This document shows positions 16,148 through 26,332 of a stretch of DNA of 64,000 nucleotides, one piece after another (the first letter of the stretch is position 1; each line of letters opens with the position of its first letter). This DNA comes from Caballeronia telluris. Lineage in GTDB: Bacteria; Pseudomonadota; Gammaproteobacteria; Burkholderiales; Burkholderiaceae. The notes beneath the pieces are model-generated. The model ran no database searches and was not told the origin of the DNA. It saw only the letters and a program-made list of their open reading frames with translations. A program made the position numbers and the translations under genes. The DNA is taken from NCBI RefSeq assembly GCF_001544495.1, contig NZ_FCNZ02000002.1:248001-312000 (forward strand), read 5' to 3'.

Positions 16148-18469
16148 TCAGCCTTCGAAGACGGGCCGCAGCTCGCTCACCTTCAGCGACGAATCCGGCG
16201 CACGGCCCTTGCGCGCACGCTTGCCGACATGCGCTTCCAGCGCCGCGCCGCCGAGCTTCTCCTCGCGCGCCTTGCCGCCGCGTCCCGTGCCGATCAGCAG
16301 CACGCCCTTCGCGTCGATTGCCAACGCCTGCTTGAGCGTTTCCTTCGGATCGAGCGCCATCAGCGTGACGCCGCGGCCGCCGCCCGAGAGCGTCTTCATC
16401 TCGTCCATGCCGAAGACGAGCAGCCGCCCGCCCGACGACAGACATGCCACATGCGACGCGTTCGGCACGACCGGCATCGGCGCGAGGGGCGCGGCGCCGT
16501 CGTCGATGGTCATGAACGACTTGCCCGCCTTCACGCGGCTCACCATGTCGCCGAGTTTCGCGATGAAGCCAAAGCCGTTGTTCGACGCGAGCAGGAGCGG
16601 CTGGTCTACCGACGCCGCGTAGTAATGCAGCAGATGCGAGCCCGATTCGAGTTCGATGAGGGAAGTGACCGGCACGCCGTCGCCGCGCCCGCCCGGCAGC
16701 ATCGCGACGGGCACCGAATACACGCGCCCGTTGCTGCCCCACGCGATCAGCATGTCCGGCGTGCGCGCCTGGAACGCGGCGTAGATGCTATCGCCGGCCT
16801 TGAACTGGAAGCCCGCCGGATCGAGGCCGTGACCCTTCAGCGCGCGCACCCAGCCGCGCTGCGAGACGACCACCGTCACCGGTTCGTCGACGACGCGCGC
16901 TTCGAACGTCGCGCGCTTTTCCTGCTGGATCAGCGTGCGGCGGTCGTCGCCGTATTGCTTCGCATCGGCTTCGATTTCCTTGATGAGCAGGCGCTTCATC
17001 GCGGCGTCGCTGTTGAGCAGTTCTTCGAGCTTCTCTTTCTCTGCGCGCAGTTCCTTCAATTCCTGCTCGATCTTGATCGATTCCATCCGCGCGAGCTGCC
17101 TCAGACGGATGTCGAGGATGTCGTCGGCCTGACGCTCCGAGAGCCCGAAGCGGTCGATCAGCGCCTGTTTCGGCTCGTCGGCCTCGCGGATGATGCGGAT
17201 CACTTCATCGATATTCAGGAAGACGATCATCCGCCCTTCGAGAATATGGATGCGGTCGTCGACCTTGCCCAGGCGATGCTGCGTGCGCCGCGTGACAGTG
17301 GTGAAGCGGAACCCGACCCACTCGTGCAGGATTTCGACGATGCCCTTCTGGCGCGGCCGGCCGTCGGCGCCGATCATCACGAGATTGATCGCCGCGTTCG
17401 ATTCGAGGCTCGTATGCGCGAGCAGCGAATGGACGAACTCGGTCTGGTCGATGCGGCTCGACTTCGGCTCGAACACGAGCCGCACGGGCGCGTCCTTGCC
17501 GGACTCGTCGCGCACGGTGTCGAGCAGCGCGAGGAGCGTCTGCTTCGTCTGCAACTGGTCGGGCGTGAGCGCCTTCTTGCCGAGCTTGATCTTCGGGTTG
17601 GTCAGTTCCTCGATTTCCTCGAGCACCTTCTGTCCCGACGTGTTCGGCGGCAATTCGGTGATGACGAGCTGCCACTGGCCGCGCGCGAGGTCTTCGATTT
17701 TCCAGCGTGCGCGCACCTTCAGGCTGCCGCGCCCGGTTTCATACGCCGCCGAGATTTCCGCCTGCGACGAGATGATCTGGCCGCCGCCCGGAAAGTCCGG
17801 CCCGGGGATCTTCTCCATCACGCCGCCGTGGCCGATCTTCGGATCGCGGATCATCGCGACCGCCGCCGACGCGACTTCGCGCAGGTTATGCGACGGAATC
17901 TCCGTCGCCAGCCCGACCGCGATTCCCGACGCGCCGTTGAGCAGCAGGAACGGCAGGCGCGCGGGCAGGAGCTTCGGCTCTTCGAACGAGCCGTCGTAGT
18001 TGGGCATGAAATCGACCGTGCCCTGGTCGATTTCGTCGAGCAGCAGTTTTGCGATCGGCGTCAGGCGCGCTTCGGTGTAGCGCATCGCCGCCGCGCCGTC
18101 GCCGTCGCGCGAGCCGAAGTTGCCCTGGCCGTCGATCAGCGGATAGCGCATCGAGAAGTCCTGCGCGAGGCGCACGAGCGCGTCGTACGCGGACTGGTCG
18201 CCGTGCGGGTGATACTTGCCGAGCACGTCGCCGACGACGCGCGCCGACTTCACCGGCTTCGCCGTGTTGGCGAGGCCCATTTCGTTCATCGCGAACAGGA
18301 TGCGGCGCTGCACGGGCTTTTGCCCGTCCGACACGTCGGGCAGCGCGCGGCCCTTCACCACGCTCACCGCGTAGTCGAGGTAGGCGCGCTCCGCGTAGTC
18401 GCCGAGGGTCAGTTTCTCGCCTTCCGGCGCGGCTTCCTGTTCGGCGAAGAGATCGTCTGTGATTCCCAT
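16148..18469 (-). CDS. parC: DNA topoisomerase IV subunit A
   Basis: A 773-residue type IIA topoisomerase A subunit that cuts and passes DNA to decatenate chromosomes with ParE. The catalytic tyrosine is Tyr131 in [10 protein letters not shown], preceded by Arg130. The quinolone-pocket segment is [13 protein letters not shown], with Gln92 at the position of E. coli Ser80. The C-terminal beta-pinwheel follows residue ~490 (first blade around [17 protein letters not shown]). Start ATG 18469 gives the standard MGITDDLF N-terminus. It is 118 bases downstream of parE on the same strand and ends at a strong terminator. Confidence 0.97.
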   Translation of the reverse strand: MGITDDLFAEQEAAPEGEKLTLGDYAERAYLDYAVSVVKGRALPDVSDGQKPVQRRILFAMNEMGLANTAKPVKSARVVGDVLGKYHPHGDQSAYDALVRLAQDFSMRYPLIDGQGNFGSRDGDGAAAMRYTEARLTPIAKLLLDEIDQGTVDFMPNYDGSFEEPKLLPARLPFLLLNGASGIAVGLATEIPSHNLREVASAAVAMIRDPKIGHGGVMEKIPGPDFPGGGQIISSQAEISAAYETGRGSLKVRARWKIEDLARGQWQLVITELPPNTSGQKVLEEIEELTNPKIKLGKKALTPDQLQTKQTLLALLDTVRDESGKDAPVRLVFEPKSSRIDQTEFVHSLLAHTSLESNAAINLVMIGADGRPRQKGIVEILHEWVGFRFTTVTRRTQHRLGKVDDRIHILEGRMIVFLNIDEVIRIIREADEPKQALIDRFGLSERQADDILDIRLRQLARMESIKIEQELKELRAEKEKLEELLNSDAAMKRLLIKEIEADAKQYGDDRRTLIQQEKRATFEARVVDEPVTVVVSQRGWVRALKGHGLDPAGFQFKAGDSIYAAFQARTPDMLIAWGSNGRVYSVPVAMLPGGRGDGVPVTSLIELESGSHLLHYYAASVDQPLLLASNNGFGFIAKLGDMVSRVKAGKSFMTIDDGAAPLAPMPVVPNASHVACLSSGGRLLVFGMDEMKTLSGGGRGVTLMALDPKETLKQALAIDAKGVLLIGTGRGGKAREEKLGGAALEAHVGKRARKGRAPDSSLKVSELRPVFEG

Positions 18470-18587
18470 CGGGTTTCCGTAATTTTTGCGTTGGTCTGCG
18501 AAAGGGGCTTCCAACACCGCTTGATGAGCTTGTGCTTCTGTGGAAGCGCAGCAACATCAAACGGTGTTCCAAAAAGCGCCAGCACAA

Positions 18588-20588
18588 TCAAATGTCCGCT
18601 TCGACCTCGTTGCCCTTCTCTTCGAGCCAACTGCGCCGCGATGCCGCTTCGCCCTTGCCCATCAGCATCGTCATGCGCGTCACCGTCAGGTCGAAACCGA
18701 GATCGCCGAGACCGACCGGCAACAGCCGCCGCGTGTCGGGGTTCATCGTGGTGTCCCAGAGCTGTTCAGCGCTCATTTCGCCCAGGCCCTTGAACCGGCT
18801 GATCGTCCATTGCGTGTCGCGCACGCCGTCCTTGCGCAGCTTGTCGAGGATCGCTTCGAGTTCGCCTTCGTCGAGCGCGTAGAGCTTCTGCGCGGGCTTC
18901 TTGCCGCGCGCGGGCGCATCGACGCGAAAGAGCGGCGGACGCGCGACGCACACATGCCCGCGCTCGATCAGTTGCGGGAAGTGCTTGAAGAAGAGCGTCA
19001 GCAGCAGAACCTGAATGTGCGCACCGTCGACGTCCGCGTCCGACAGGATGCAGATCTTGCCGTAGCGCAGGTTCGACAGATCGATTTGCTCGTCCGGGCC
19101 GTGCGGATCGACGCCGATCGCCACCGCGATGTCATGCACTTCGTTGTTCGCGAAGAGCCGGTCGCGCTCCGTTTCCCACGTGTTCAACACCTTGCCGCGC
19201 AACGGCAGGATCGCCTGGAATTCCTTGTCGCGGCCCATCTTCGCGGAACCGCCCGCCGAATCGCCCTCGACGAGAAAAAGCTCGTTGCGCGCGATGTCGG
19301 TCGATTCGCAATCGGTCAGCTTGCCTGGCAGCACGGCCACGCCCGAACTCTTGCGCTTCTCGACCTTCTGCCCCGCGCGCGTGCGCGCCTGCGCCTGACG
19401 GATCACGAGTTCGGCGAGCTTCTTGCCATACTCGACGTGCTGGTTCAGCCACAGTTCGAGCCCCGGCCGCGTGAACGACGACACGAGCTTCACCGCGTCG
19501 CGGCTATTCAGCCGCTCCTTGATCTGCCCTTGAAACTGCGGATCGAGCACCTTCGCCGACAAGACGAACGACACCCGCGCGAACACGTCCTCGGCGAGCA
19601 GCTTCACGCCCTTCGGCTGCAAGTTGTGCAACTCGACGAAGCTCTTCACCGCCTGAAAGAGACCGTCCCGCAAGCCGGATTCGTGCGTGCCGCCGGCGGG
19701 CGTCGGAATCAGGTTGACATAGGATTCGCGCAACAGCGGCCCTTCCTCGCTCCACGCGACGACCCACGACGCGCCTTCGCCTTCCGCGAAAGTTTCCTCG
19801 TTGGAGCGCGAGCTTTCGGCGTAACGCTCGCCTTCGAAGAGCGGTATCAGAAGATCGCTGCCGCCCATGCCTTCGAGCAAGTAACCGCGCAGGCCGTCTT
19901 CGTATTTCCAGACCTGCCGTTCGCCGGTTTTCTCGATGACGAGCACCACTTCGACGCCCGGCAGCAACACCGCCTTCGAGCGCAAGAGCCGCTGGAGTTC
20001 GCCTGTCGGCAGATTGGGCGAATCGAAGTATTTCGGGTTGGCCCACGCATGCACGCGCGTGCCGGTTTTCTTCGCGGCGCCGCGCTCGGCGGGACGCGTC
20101 GTGAGCGGCGCGATGACATCGCCGTTCGAGAAGCCGATCTCGGCGACCTTGCCGTCGCGCCAGACGGTGACATCGAGCCGCGTCGACAGCGCGTTCGTCA
20201 CCGAGACGCCCACGCCGTGCAGGCCGCCCGAGAACGTGTAGGCGCCGCCCGCGGCCTTGTCGAACTTGCCGCCCGCGTGCAGGCGCGTGAACACGATTTC
20301 GACGACCGGCACGCCTTCTTCCGGATGCAGGCCGAACGGAATGCCGCGGCCGTCGTCTTCGACGGAGATCGAGTTGTCGGTGTGCAGCGTGACGGTGATC
20401 TGCTTGCCGTAGCCGCCGAGCGCTTCGTCGGAGGCGTTGTCGATGACTTCCTGAATGATGTGCAGCGGGTTTTCGGTACGCGTGTACATGCCGGGCCGCT
20501 GCTTGACCGGCTCGAGGCCCTTCAGCACCTTGATCGATGCTTCGCTGTATCCGCTGCTTTTGCCGCTGTCGGGTTTTTTCGTGGACAT
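18588..20588 (-). CDS. parE: DNA topoisomerase IV subunit B
   Basis: A 666-residue ATPase subunit. The GHKL ATP site includes EVIDNASDEALGG (Mg-ligand Asn), DDGRGIP and the LHGVGVSVTNALS lid. The Toprim domain carries VEGDSAGGSAKMGRD and DADVDGAHI, and the C-terminal SRFKGLGEMSAEQLWDTTM matches ParE rather than GyrB in the absence of the GyrB insert. Start ATG 20588 gives MSTKKPDSGK; a longer frame to 20747 has no ribosome site. It is followed by parC in the same orientation. Confidence 0.97.
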   Translation of the reverse strand: MSTKKPDSGKSSGYSEASIKVLKGLEPVKQRPGMYTRTENPLHIIQEVIDNASDEALGGYGKQITVTLHTDNSISVEDDGRGIPFGLHPEEGVPVVEIVFTRLHAGGKFDKAAGGAYTFSGGLHGVGVSVTNALSTRLDVTVWRDGKVAEIGFSNGDVIAPLTTRPAERGAAKKTGTRVHAWANPKYFDSPNLPTGELQRLLRSKAVLLPGVEVVLVIEKTGERQVWKYEDGLRGYLLEGMGGSDLLIPLFEGERYAESSRSNEETFAEGEGASWVVAWSEEGPLLRESYVNLIPTPAGGTHESGLRDGLFQAVKSFVELHNLQPKGVKLLAEDVFARVSFVLSAKVLDPQFQGQIKERLNSRDAVKLVSSFTRPGLELWLNQHVEYGKKLAELVIRQAQARTRAGQKVEKRKSSGVAVLPGKLTDCESTDIARNELFLVEGDSAGGSAKMGRDKEFQAILPLRGKVLNTWETERDRLFANNEVHDIAVAIGVDPHGPDEQIDLSNLRYGKICILSDADVDGAHIQVLLLTLFFKHFPQLIERGHVCVARPPLFRVDAPARGKKPAQKLYALDEGELEAILDKLRKDGVRDTQWTISRFKGLGEMSAEQLWDTTMNPDTRRLLPVGLGDLGFDLTVTRMTMLMGKGEAASRRSWLEEKGNEVEADI

Positions 20589-20813
20589 GACTGAACGTTG
20601 GTCCGGTGTCCGTCGGTCCTTCCGGCGTCGCTGCGCGAAAGGCGGCCGGGGCACCGGCGAATGCGTGAACACATCGGGCTCGCCCGGCCGAACGCGCCGG
20701 GCTGCCTGGAGAATCGCTGCAATGCGGTGCCCGTCAAACGCGGGCATCCGGAAAACGCGACGTATTTTACTGTTTTCGATATGGCCGGCAATGACGGCGC
20801 GGTGACGGCGGCC

Positions 20814-22748
20814 TTATTTGCGCTTGGCTTCGAGTTCTTCCCAGCGTTCGAGCACGGCGAGCAGTTCCTCGTCGATGGCCGCGTGCCGTTCGCTCAGCCG
20901 CGCGCCTTCCTTCGCGTCCTTCGCGAAGATCGAGCCGTCTTCGAGTTGCGCGCCGACCGCCTTCTGCTCCGCTTCCAGCGCGGCGATCTTCCCGGGCAGC
21001 GCGTCCAGTTCGCGCTGCTCCTTGAACGACAGCTTTACGGTGCGCTGCGCGTTGCGGCCCGCGGCGCTTTCCTTCGGCGCGTCTTCCTTCGGCGTGTCCT
21101 TCGCGTTCTGGCGCGCGGCGTCCTGCGCGATCTGTTCCGAACGTTCGCGCTGGATCTGCCAGTCGGAAAAGCCGCCGACATACTCGCGCCACTTGCCGCC
21201 GCCCTCCGACGCGAACACGGACGTCACGACGTTGTCCAGAAACGCGCGGTCGTGGCTCACGAGCAGCACGGTGCCGTCGTAATCGGTCAGCAGTTCTTCG
21301 AGCAGTTCGAGCGTGGGGATGTCGAGGTCGTTGGTCGGCTCGTCGAGTACGAGCACGTTCGCCGGCCGCGCGAAAAGACGCGCGAGCAAGAGACGGTTGC
21401 GCTCGCCGCCCGAGAGCGACTGCACCGGCGAGCGCGCGCGTTCGGGCGCGAACAGGAAGTCGCCGAGATAGCTCATCACGTGCTTCTTCACGCCGTTCAC
21501 TTCGACCCATTCGCTGCCCGGGCTGATGGTGTCCGCGAGCGTCTTGTCGAGATCGAGCTGCGCGCGCATCTGGTCGAAGTACGCGACCTGCAGGTTCGTG
21601 CCGATGCGCACGCGGCCGGCGTCCGGCTGGATTTCGCCCAGGATCAGCTTGAGCAGCGTCGTCTTGCCGGCGCCGTTCGGACCGACGAGACCGATCTTGT
21701 CGCCGCGCATCACGGTGGCCGTGAAATTGTCGACGATTGTGCGTTCGCCGTAGCGCTTCGTCACATCGGTCAACTCCGCGACGATCTTGCCCGACTTCTC
21801 GCCCTGCCCGACATCGAGCTTCACGTTGCCCTGCACGTTGCGCCGCTCGGCGCGCTCGTTACGCATCTCGACGAGCCGCGCAATGCGTCCGACGCTGCGT
21901 GTGCGCCGCGCCTCCACGCCCTTGCGAATCCACACTTCTTCCTGCGCGAGCAGCTTGTCGAACTTCGCGGCTTCCACCTGCTCGACTTCGAGCTGCTGCG
22001 CCTTTCTCGTCTGATACGCGCTGAAATTGCCCGGATACGAAAGCAGCCGCCCGCGATCCAGTTCGACGATGCGCGTCGCCACCCGGTCCAGAAACGCGCG
22101 GTCGTGGGTGATGAAGAGCAGGCCCGTGCGCAGCGTGACGAGCAGGTCTTCGAGCCAGCGGATGCCGTCGAAGTCGAGATGGTTGGTCGGTTCGTCGAGC
22201 AACAGCACGTCCGGCTGCACGACGAGCGCCCGCGCCAGCGCGACGCGCTTTCGCATGCCGCCGGAAAGCGCGCCGACGCGCGCGTCGCCGTCGAGGCCGA
22301 TCTGATCCAGCGTCGTCGCGACGCGCGTGCGCCAGTTCCAGGCGTCGTGCAGATCCAGCGATGATTGCAGTGCGTTCATGCGCGCGAGCAGCGCATCGTG
22401 TTCGGCGCCTTCGGACGTGTCGGCGAGCTTGTGCGCGACTTCGTCGTATTCGTCGAGATGCGCGCGGGCTTCGGTCAGGCCCGACGCGACGACGTCGAAC
22501 ACCGACGCGTCCAGCTCGAATTCGGGTTCCTGCGGGACGTAGACCGTGCTGAGTTCGCTCTGGCGCGTGACGAGGCCGTCGTCGGGCTTCGTGAGGCCGG
22601 CGACGATCTTGAGCAGCGAGGACTTGCCCGCACCGTTGCGCCCGATCAGTCCGACGCGCTCCCCCGCTTCGAGCGAGAAATCCGCGTGATCGAGCAGCGC
22701 GACGTGGCCGAACGCGAGTTGCGCGTCGGAGATGGAATAAAGCGACAT
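20814..22748 (-). CDS. uup: ABC-F ATPase Uup
   Basis: A 644-residue soluble ABC-F protein with two ATPase domains. Walker A motifs are GRNGAGKSSL (~residue 37) and GPNGAGKTTL (~residue 345); signatures are LSGGMRKRVALARAL and LSGGERNRLLLARLF; both are followed by DEPTNHLD/DEPTNDLD. A C-terminal coiled-coil (ELDALPGKIAALEAEQKAV region) matches the DNA-binding domain of Uup, which distinguishes it from EttA. Uup acts on ribosomes and branched DNA and affects transposon excision. Start ATG 22748 precedes the first ATPase domain. Confidence 0.93.
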   Translation of the reverse strand: MSLYSISDAQLAFGHVALLDHADFSLEAGERVGLIGRNGAGKSSLLKIVAGLTKPDDGLVTRQSELSTVYVPQEPEFELDASVFDVVASGLTEARAHLDEYDEVAHKLADTSEGAEHDALLARMNALQSSLDLHDAWNWRTRVATTLDQIGLDGDARVGALSGGMRKRVALARALVVQPDVLLLDEPTNHLDFDGIRWLEDLLVTLRTGLLFITHDRAFLDRVATRIVELDRGRLLSYPGNFSAYQTRKAQQLEVEQVEAAKFDKLLAQEEVWIRKGVEARRTRSVGRIARLVEMRNERAERRNVQGNVKLDVGQGEKSGKIVAELTDVTKRYGERTIVDNFTATVMRGDKIGLVGPNGAGKTTLLKLILGEIQPDAGRVRIGTNLQVAYFDQMRAQLDLDKTLADTISPGSEWVEVNGVKKHVMSYLGDFLFAPERARSPVQSLSGGERNRLLLARLFARPANVLVLDEPTNDLDIPTLELLEELLTDYDGTVLLVSHDRAFLDNVVTSVFASEGGGKWREYVGGFSDWQIQRERSEQIAQDAARQNAKDTPKEDAPKESAAGRNAQRTVKLSFKEQRELDALPGKIAALEAEQKAVGAQLEDGSIFAKDAKEGARLSERHAAIDEELLAVLERWEELEAKRK

Positions 22749-22857
22749 GAGGGCAGCCGGAAAAGTGCAAAAACAGGAAGCGGCCATTGTACCGGTGTTA
22801 CCCGTCGCGGCCCGTGGCGTCGGCCATTCGGACAAGGCGCCGGCGTCCCCGGACGTG

Positions 22858-22883
22858 AAAAACGCGGCCGGAACCGCGTTTTT
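22858..22883 (-). terminator. Terminator after DUF4399 gene
   Basis: Stem AAAAACGCGG / CCGCGTTTTT with loop CCGGAA, 22 bases past the DUF4399 stop. It works on either strand by sequence, but the upstream gene is on the minus strand. Confidence 0.85.
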
Positions 22884-22904
22884 CGAGATACGCACGCAGG
22901 CAAG

Positions 22905-23309
22905 CTACTTCACGTGCACCTTGATCGTCTGGCTCATTTCCGGGCCGTAGGAGCGATGCGCGCCGTCGGCGAACTGCATCGTCAGCGTGTGGTCGCCGGG
23001 CGGCAGTTTCACGTCGGTTTCGGTCTGGCCCTTGCCGAAGTGGATCGACTTGTCGTCGGCGGGGATCACGAGGCCCTTCTGCACCGGGCCGCCGTCGATC
23101 AGGAGATGATGATGACCGGAATTGTCGCCCATCGTGCCGGCGGGCGCGACCTGCATCCCTTCGATGCCGAATTTCACATGCACCGGGCTCGACACGCTCG
23201 CGCCGTCCTTCGGTTCGATGAAATAGACGCGCGCGGGCGTCTGCGCTTCTGCCGTCAGCGCGAACAGGAAGCTTGCCGAGAGCACGGTCCCCACCATTTT
23301 TTTCAACAT
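22905..23309 (-). CDS. DUF4399 periplasmic protein
   Basis: A 134-residue exported protein. The signal peptide MLKKMVGTVLSASFLFALTAEAQ (cleavage after AEA or AQ; shown in part as VLSASFLFALTAEAQ) is followed by a DUF4399 domain with GHHHLLIDGG and PPGDHTLTMQFADG. The triple-His loop suggests metal binding, but the function is unknown. ATG 23309 is preferred because it sits seven bases from GGAG; an adjacent ATG at 23312 is too close. It is divergent from rubredoxin and ends at a hairpin terminator. Confidence 0.85.
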   Translation of the reverse strand: MLKKMVGTVLSASFLFALTAEAQTPARVYFIEPKDGASVSSPVHVKFGIEGMQVAPAGTMGDNSGHHHLLIDGGPVQKGLVIPADDKSIHFGKGQTETDVKLPPGDHTLTMQFADGAHRSYGPEMSQTIKVHVK

Positions 23310-23564
23310 CATTTTCTCCTTGGAAGAAAGCGGCCGAAGCGCGCCTTTCGCCGGCCGGACGCAACGCGCGCATCGCGACGCTGTTCGACCGAGCATACAC
23401 CGGGCTTGCAATCGGGCAAATTGGGTCGAACGCCGGGTGCGCGCGGCGCGGGCGCCTGCGGGGAAGCATTTTCACGATTCCGGTAAGATGCCGGCTGGCT
23501 GCATTTTTCGCCGCGCCGTCCAGGCGCCCGTTGCAATCCGCAAAACGAAACAAAAGAGTCTGTC

Positions 23565-23747
23565 GTGAGTGAAGTTCTGGAATACAAAAGCTGGGTCTGC
23601 CTGATTTGCGGCTGGATCTACAACGAAGAAGACGGCCTGCCGGACGAAGGCATCGCGCCGGGGACCCGCTTCGCCGATATTCCCGCCAGCTGGCGCTGCC
23701 CGCTCTGCGACGTGGGCAAGGAAGATTTCGCGGCCGTCGAGTTCTGA
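23565..23747 (+). CDS. Rubredoxin
   Basis: A 60-residue single-iron electron carrier. The four cysteine ligands are in VCLICGWIYN (Cys12, Cys15) and RCPLCDVGK (Cys45, Cys48). The aromatic and acidic core residues WIYNEEDGLPDEGI and PGTRFADIP are typical of rubredoxins. It likely donates electrons to an oxygenase or reductase not encoded nearby. The start is a GTG at 23565, the only start that keeps the full fold, with AAAGAG upstream. It is transcribed alone. Confidence 0.96.
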   Translation: MSEVLEYKSWVCLICGWIYNEEDGLPDEGIAPGTRFADIPASWRCPLCDVGKEDFAAVEF

Positions 23748-23757
23748 TTTCCGCCGC

Positions 23758-24510
23758 TTAAGAGGCCACCGCGATCAGTTCGCGGCTTGCCGCGCTGACG
23801 CCCGAGCGGTCCCAGTCGCCGTACCGTTCAACCGTTCCGAAGCCGGCCTTCGTCAGCAGGTCCGCGAGTTCGTCCTGATCGCGAAAGCGCAGTTCGCTCG
23901 CCGCGACCAGCGTTTCCCCCGTCGATTCGAACCGGTAGTGCGTGTCGAAACGCACGCGGCCGCCCGATGACGCGTCCTGCGGATCTGGCGTGGCGTCGCG
24001 CTCGTGCCAGACGTCCACGCCGCCGACGCCCGCCACGTCGATGCGCCGCGCCGATTCCGCCTTCGTCCATCGCTCCCACGCCTGCGCCGCCGGATCGCGG
24101 CTGTCGAACGCGATCCGCCCGCCGTTGCGCAACGCGTAGCGCGCGGCGCGGAGCGTCTCGAGCAACGCGTCGTCGTCGAGGAAAACCTGCGCGACGTGGC
24201 GCGTCATCAGTACGAGATCCATCGGGCCGGTGAACGCGAGCGCCTTGGCATCGCCTTCGATCCAGGTTACTTCGTCAGCGTGCGATCGTTTGCGCGCGAC
24301 CCGCAGCATTTCAGGCGACGGATCGATGCCCGTCACGCGATGTCCCTGCTGCGCGAGCGCGCACGCGAGCAGCCCGGTCCCGCAGCCGAGATCGGCGATG
24401 CGCGCAGCGCCTTGCGCGAGCTGAAGGTAGAACGCCGTGTCGGGGCCGGCGGGATTGAGCGCGTCGTAGAGGGCGACGAGGCGCGGGTCGGTGTAGAGCA
24501 TCTGCGACAT
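23758..24510 (-). CDS. Class I SAM-dependent methyltransferase
   Basis: A 250-residue soluble methyltransferase. Motif I IADLGCGTGLLACALAQQG, motif II GIDPSPEML and motif III WIEGDAKAL give the SAM-binding Rossmann fold. No substrate domain is recognisable; the family is broad. The stop is ten bases from the rubredoxin stop (convergent). The DUF4239 gene lies ten bases upstream on the same strand, so the two are probably cotranscribed. Confidence 0.85.
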   Translation of the reverse strand: MSQMLYTDPRLVALYDALNPAGPDTAFYLQLAQGAARIADLGCGTGLLACALAQQGHRVTGIDPSPEMLRVARKRSHADEVTWIEGDAKALAFTGPMDLVLMTRHVAQVFLDDDALLETLRAARYALRNGGRIAFDSRDPAAQAWERWTKAESARRIDVAGVGGVDVWHERDATPDPQDASSGGRVRFDTHYRFESTGETLVAASELRFRDQDELADLLTKAGFGTVERYGDWDRSGVSAASRELIAVAS

Positions 24511-24520
24511 CGGCGTGTGC

Positions 24521-25321
24521 CTAGCGGCTCAGGTACGCGAGCGCATCGCGCATTGGCTGGCTCGCGATCATGATCGGGCCGGAGAACGGCGTGTCGAGGT
24601 CGAAGATCACGAGCACGGTGAGCGCGATCGAGAGCGCGCCGAGCGTGATCGTCACGAGCGAAAGCGCATTGCGCGGCGCGATCAGCCCGAAACACAGGAA
24701 GATGATCATCAGCCAGCCGATCAGGATCCGGTCGAACGGATACGAAATCGAGCCGTGCGCCTCTTCGATCAGCTTCCAGCGCTGCGTGATGAGGCGCTCG
24801 AAACGCGCGAGATTCTCGGCGGCCAGTTTGACGTGAAACGAGTCGCGCGGTTCAAGCTGCCGCACGAGCAACTGACCGCGTTCGAGCATCGCGCCGAGTG
24901 TGGGGCTGTCGAGATTGTCGGTGCGCGGCTCACTGCCGGCGATTTTCGGATAGTCGCCCGGCGGCGGCGTCTCGTTCGGCCAGGTGCTCGCGATCGCGGC
25001 GGCGGTGTAGCTGCGCAGCAGCGTGCGGGCGCCATCGGCGTCCGGGCCGTATTCGCGCAACGCGTGATCCAGCTGGATCAGCGAGGAGGCGTAGGTGCGG
25101 ATGTCGTTGTCGGTCGTATCGAAGACGGATTTCGCCGATGCCGTCAGCAGCCCGAGCACCAGCGCCGCGAACGTCACCAGCATGCCTACGACGAGCTGCA
25201 CGAGTTGCACGGTCTCCTGCGCCTTGTGCTCTTCGGGCAAGAGCGGCCGGACGATGGCACCGACGGCGGTGCTGGCGAGAAGCAGGACGAAAACGAGCGC
25301 GGCGGATTCGATTTCGGTCAT
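24521..25321 (-). CDS. DUF4239 membrane protein
   Basis: A 266-residue protein with two N-terminal helices (residues ~7-27 and ~38-62) and two C-terminal helices (~195-215 and ~220-245) around a long soluble segment. This is the bestrophin-like DUF4239 architecture. The function is unknown; a channel role has been suggested for related folds only. It overlaps no gene and likely forms an operon with the methyltransferase. Confidence 0.8.
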   Translation of the reverse strand: MTEIESAALVFVLLLASTAVGAIVRPLLPEEHKAQETVQLVQLVVGMLVTFAALVLGLLTASAKSVFDTTDNDIRTYASSLIQLDHALREYGPDADGARTLLRSYTAAAIASTWPNETPPPGDYPKIAGSEPRTDNLDSPTLGAMLERGQLLVRQLEPRDSFHVKLAAENLARFERLITQRWKLIEEAHGSISYPFDRILIGWLMIIFLCFGLIAPRNALSLVTITLGALSIALTVLVIFDLDTPFSGPIMIASQPMRDALAYLSR

Positions 25322-25449
25322 GGCGATTCACGGACGGATCGAAGGGCGACGGGCGGAGTGTCGCATGATCGGCGGGGATGCGGGCAGGCGTGCGTGTAAC
25401 GGGCGTTTCGCGGAGAGAGGGGGCTGCGGGACGAGGCGATGAGGACTGC

Positions 25450-25524
25450 TGGTCCCCCCGGCAGGAATCGAACCTGCATCTAGCGCTTAGGAGGCACTCG
25501 TTCTATCCATTGAACTACGGGGAG
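25450..25524 (-). tRNA. tRNA-Arg (anticodon CCT)
   Basis: Read on the minus strand: acceptor CTCCCCG pairs with CGGGGGG (one T-G wobble). The D arm GTTC...GAAC, the anticodon stem AGTGC/GCGCT enclosing loop CTCCTAA (anticodon CCT), and the T arm GCAGG-TTCGATT-CCTGC are complete, followed by discriminator A and an encoded CCA. It decodes AGG. No integrated element adjoins it. Confidence 0.93.
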
Positions 25525-25735
25525 CGATCCGGTTGCGCGAGCGGCGCGGGATCAATGTGTGCATCCGGCTTCGATGCTTCTTCCTAAACGAAGCGCCGGC
25601 GCTGGCTCCGACGGGGCATCGCCAGCGAGCGCAGAGTATAACAAACACCGTCACGCGCCATCTGGCTTGCGAGAAAACAATCGGTTTAAGGGAAAGTACT
25701 GATCAAGCACGCGCCATCGCCGCCGATAGACAGTG

Positions 25736-26068
25736 ATGGACCACCCCGATACCAGGCCTCAAGGCGCGTTTTCGGCGCTGTTGGCAGACCAGGATCTCAC
25801 GCACCTCGAACTGGTGCTGGCGCGCTCGCTCGAATGCGATTTCGGCGGTCCGATCCTGCCGCCGGGCTACTGGCGCGAGCGGCTCGCGGAGGTCACGCGC
25901 GCGTCGCACCTGTCGCACACGCAGATCCAGACGGTCCACCGCCTCTATCTGCGGATCGACGCCTTCGAAACCGCCGAGCGGCAACGGGACGAAGAACGCT
26001 CGCGCGCGGCGAATGCGGCCGCGCCGATCGCCGATGCCGGCCGCGTCAGGAAGCCACGCAGCGCCTGA
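25736..26068 (+). CDS. Conserved hypothetical small protein
   Basis: A 110-residue soluble protein that I do not recognise as any named family. It has a mixed alpha pattern (LLADQDLTHLELVLARSL; YWRERLAEVTRA) and an arginine/alanine-rich tail. A GTG at 25733 directly abuts the ATG at 25736; GGGAAAG lies further upstream as a weak ribosome site. The long structured region and normal third-position GC support coding. It is convergent with a small membrane protein gene. Confidence 0.55.
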   Translation: MDHPDTRPQGAFSALLADQDLTHLELVLARSLECDFGGPILPPGYWRERLAEVTRASHLSHTQIQTVHRLYLRIDAFETAERQRDEERSRAANAAAPIADAGRVRKPRSA

Positions 26069-26090
26069 GCGCAGTCGACAAGCCAGCGCT

Positions 26091-26255
26091 CTAACGCCGG
26101 TGCCGTATCCACCCGTCGCGCATGGAATGAAGGTGCGTCGCGGGCCGCATCAGCATGCACCGGCGGTGTTCGTCGCGCCAGTCGTGCGCAAATGCGACGA
26201 TCGCCACGGCCAGCAGCCCGGCAAGCCCGACCAGCAGGTTGGAGAAGTCCTGCAT
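26091..26255 (-). CDS. Small single-helix membrane protein
   Basis: A 54-residue protein. The segment FSNLLVGLAGLLAVAIVAFA (residues ~4-23) is a clear transmembrane helix, followed by a basic, His/Arg-rich cytoplasmic tail. ATG 26255 has GAGGAGGG at a good distance. The function is unknown. It lies downstream of quiC on the same strand but 78 bases away in the other direction of transcription order, so it is the last small gene after quiC. Confidence 0.5.
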   Translation of the reverse strand: MQDFSNLLVGLAGLLAVAIVAFAHDWRDEHRRCMLMRPATHLHSMRDGWIRHRR

Positions 26256-26332
26256 GGAGCCCTCCTCGTCCGATTGCAGCCATGCTTTCATCATCGGTCA
26301 GAATGCCGCCGCCGGAACCGCCTTCAAACGCC

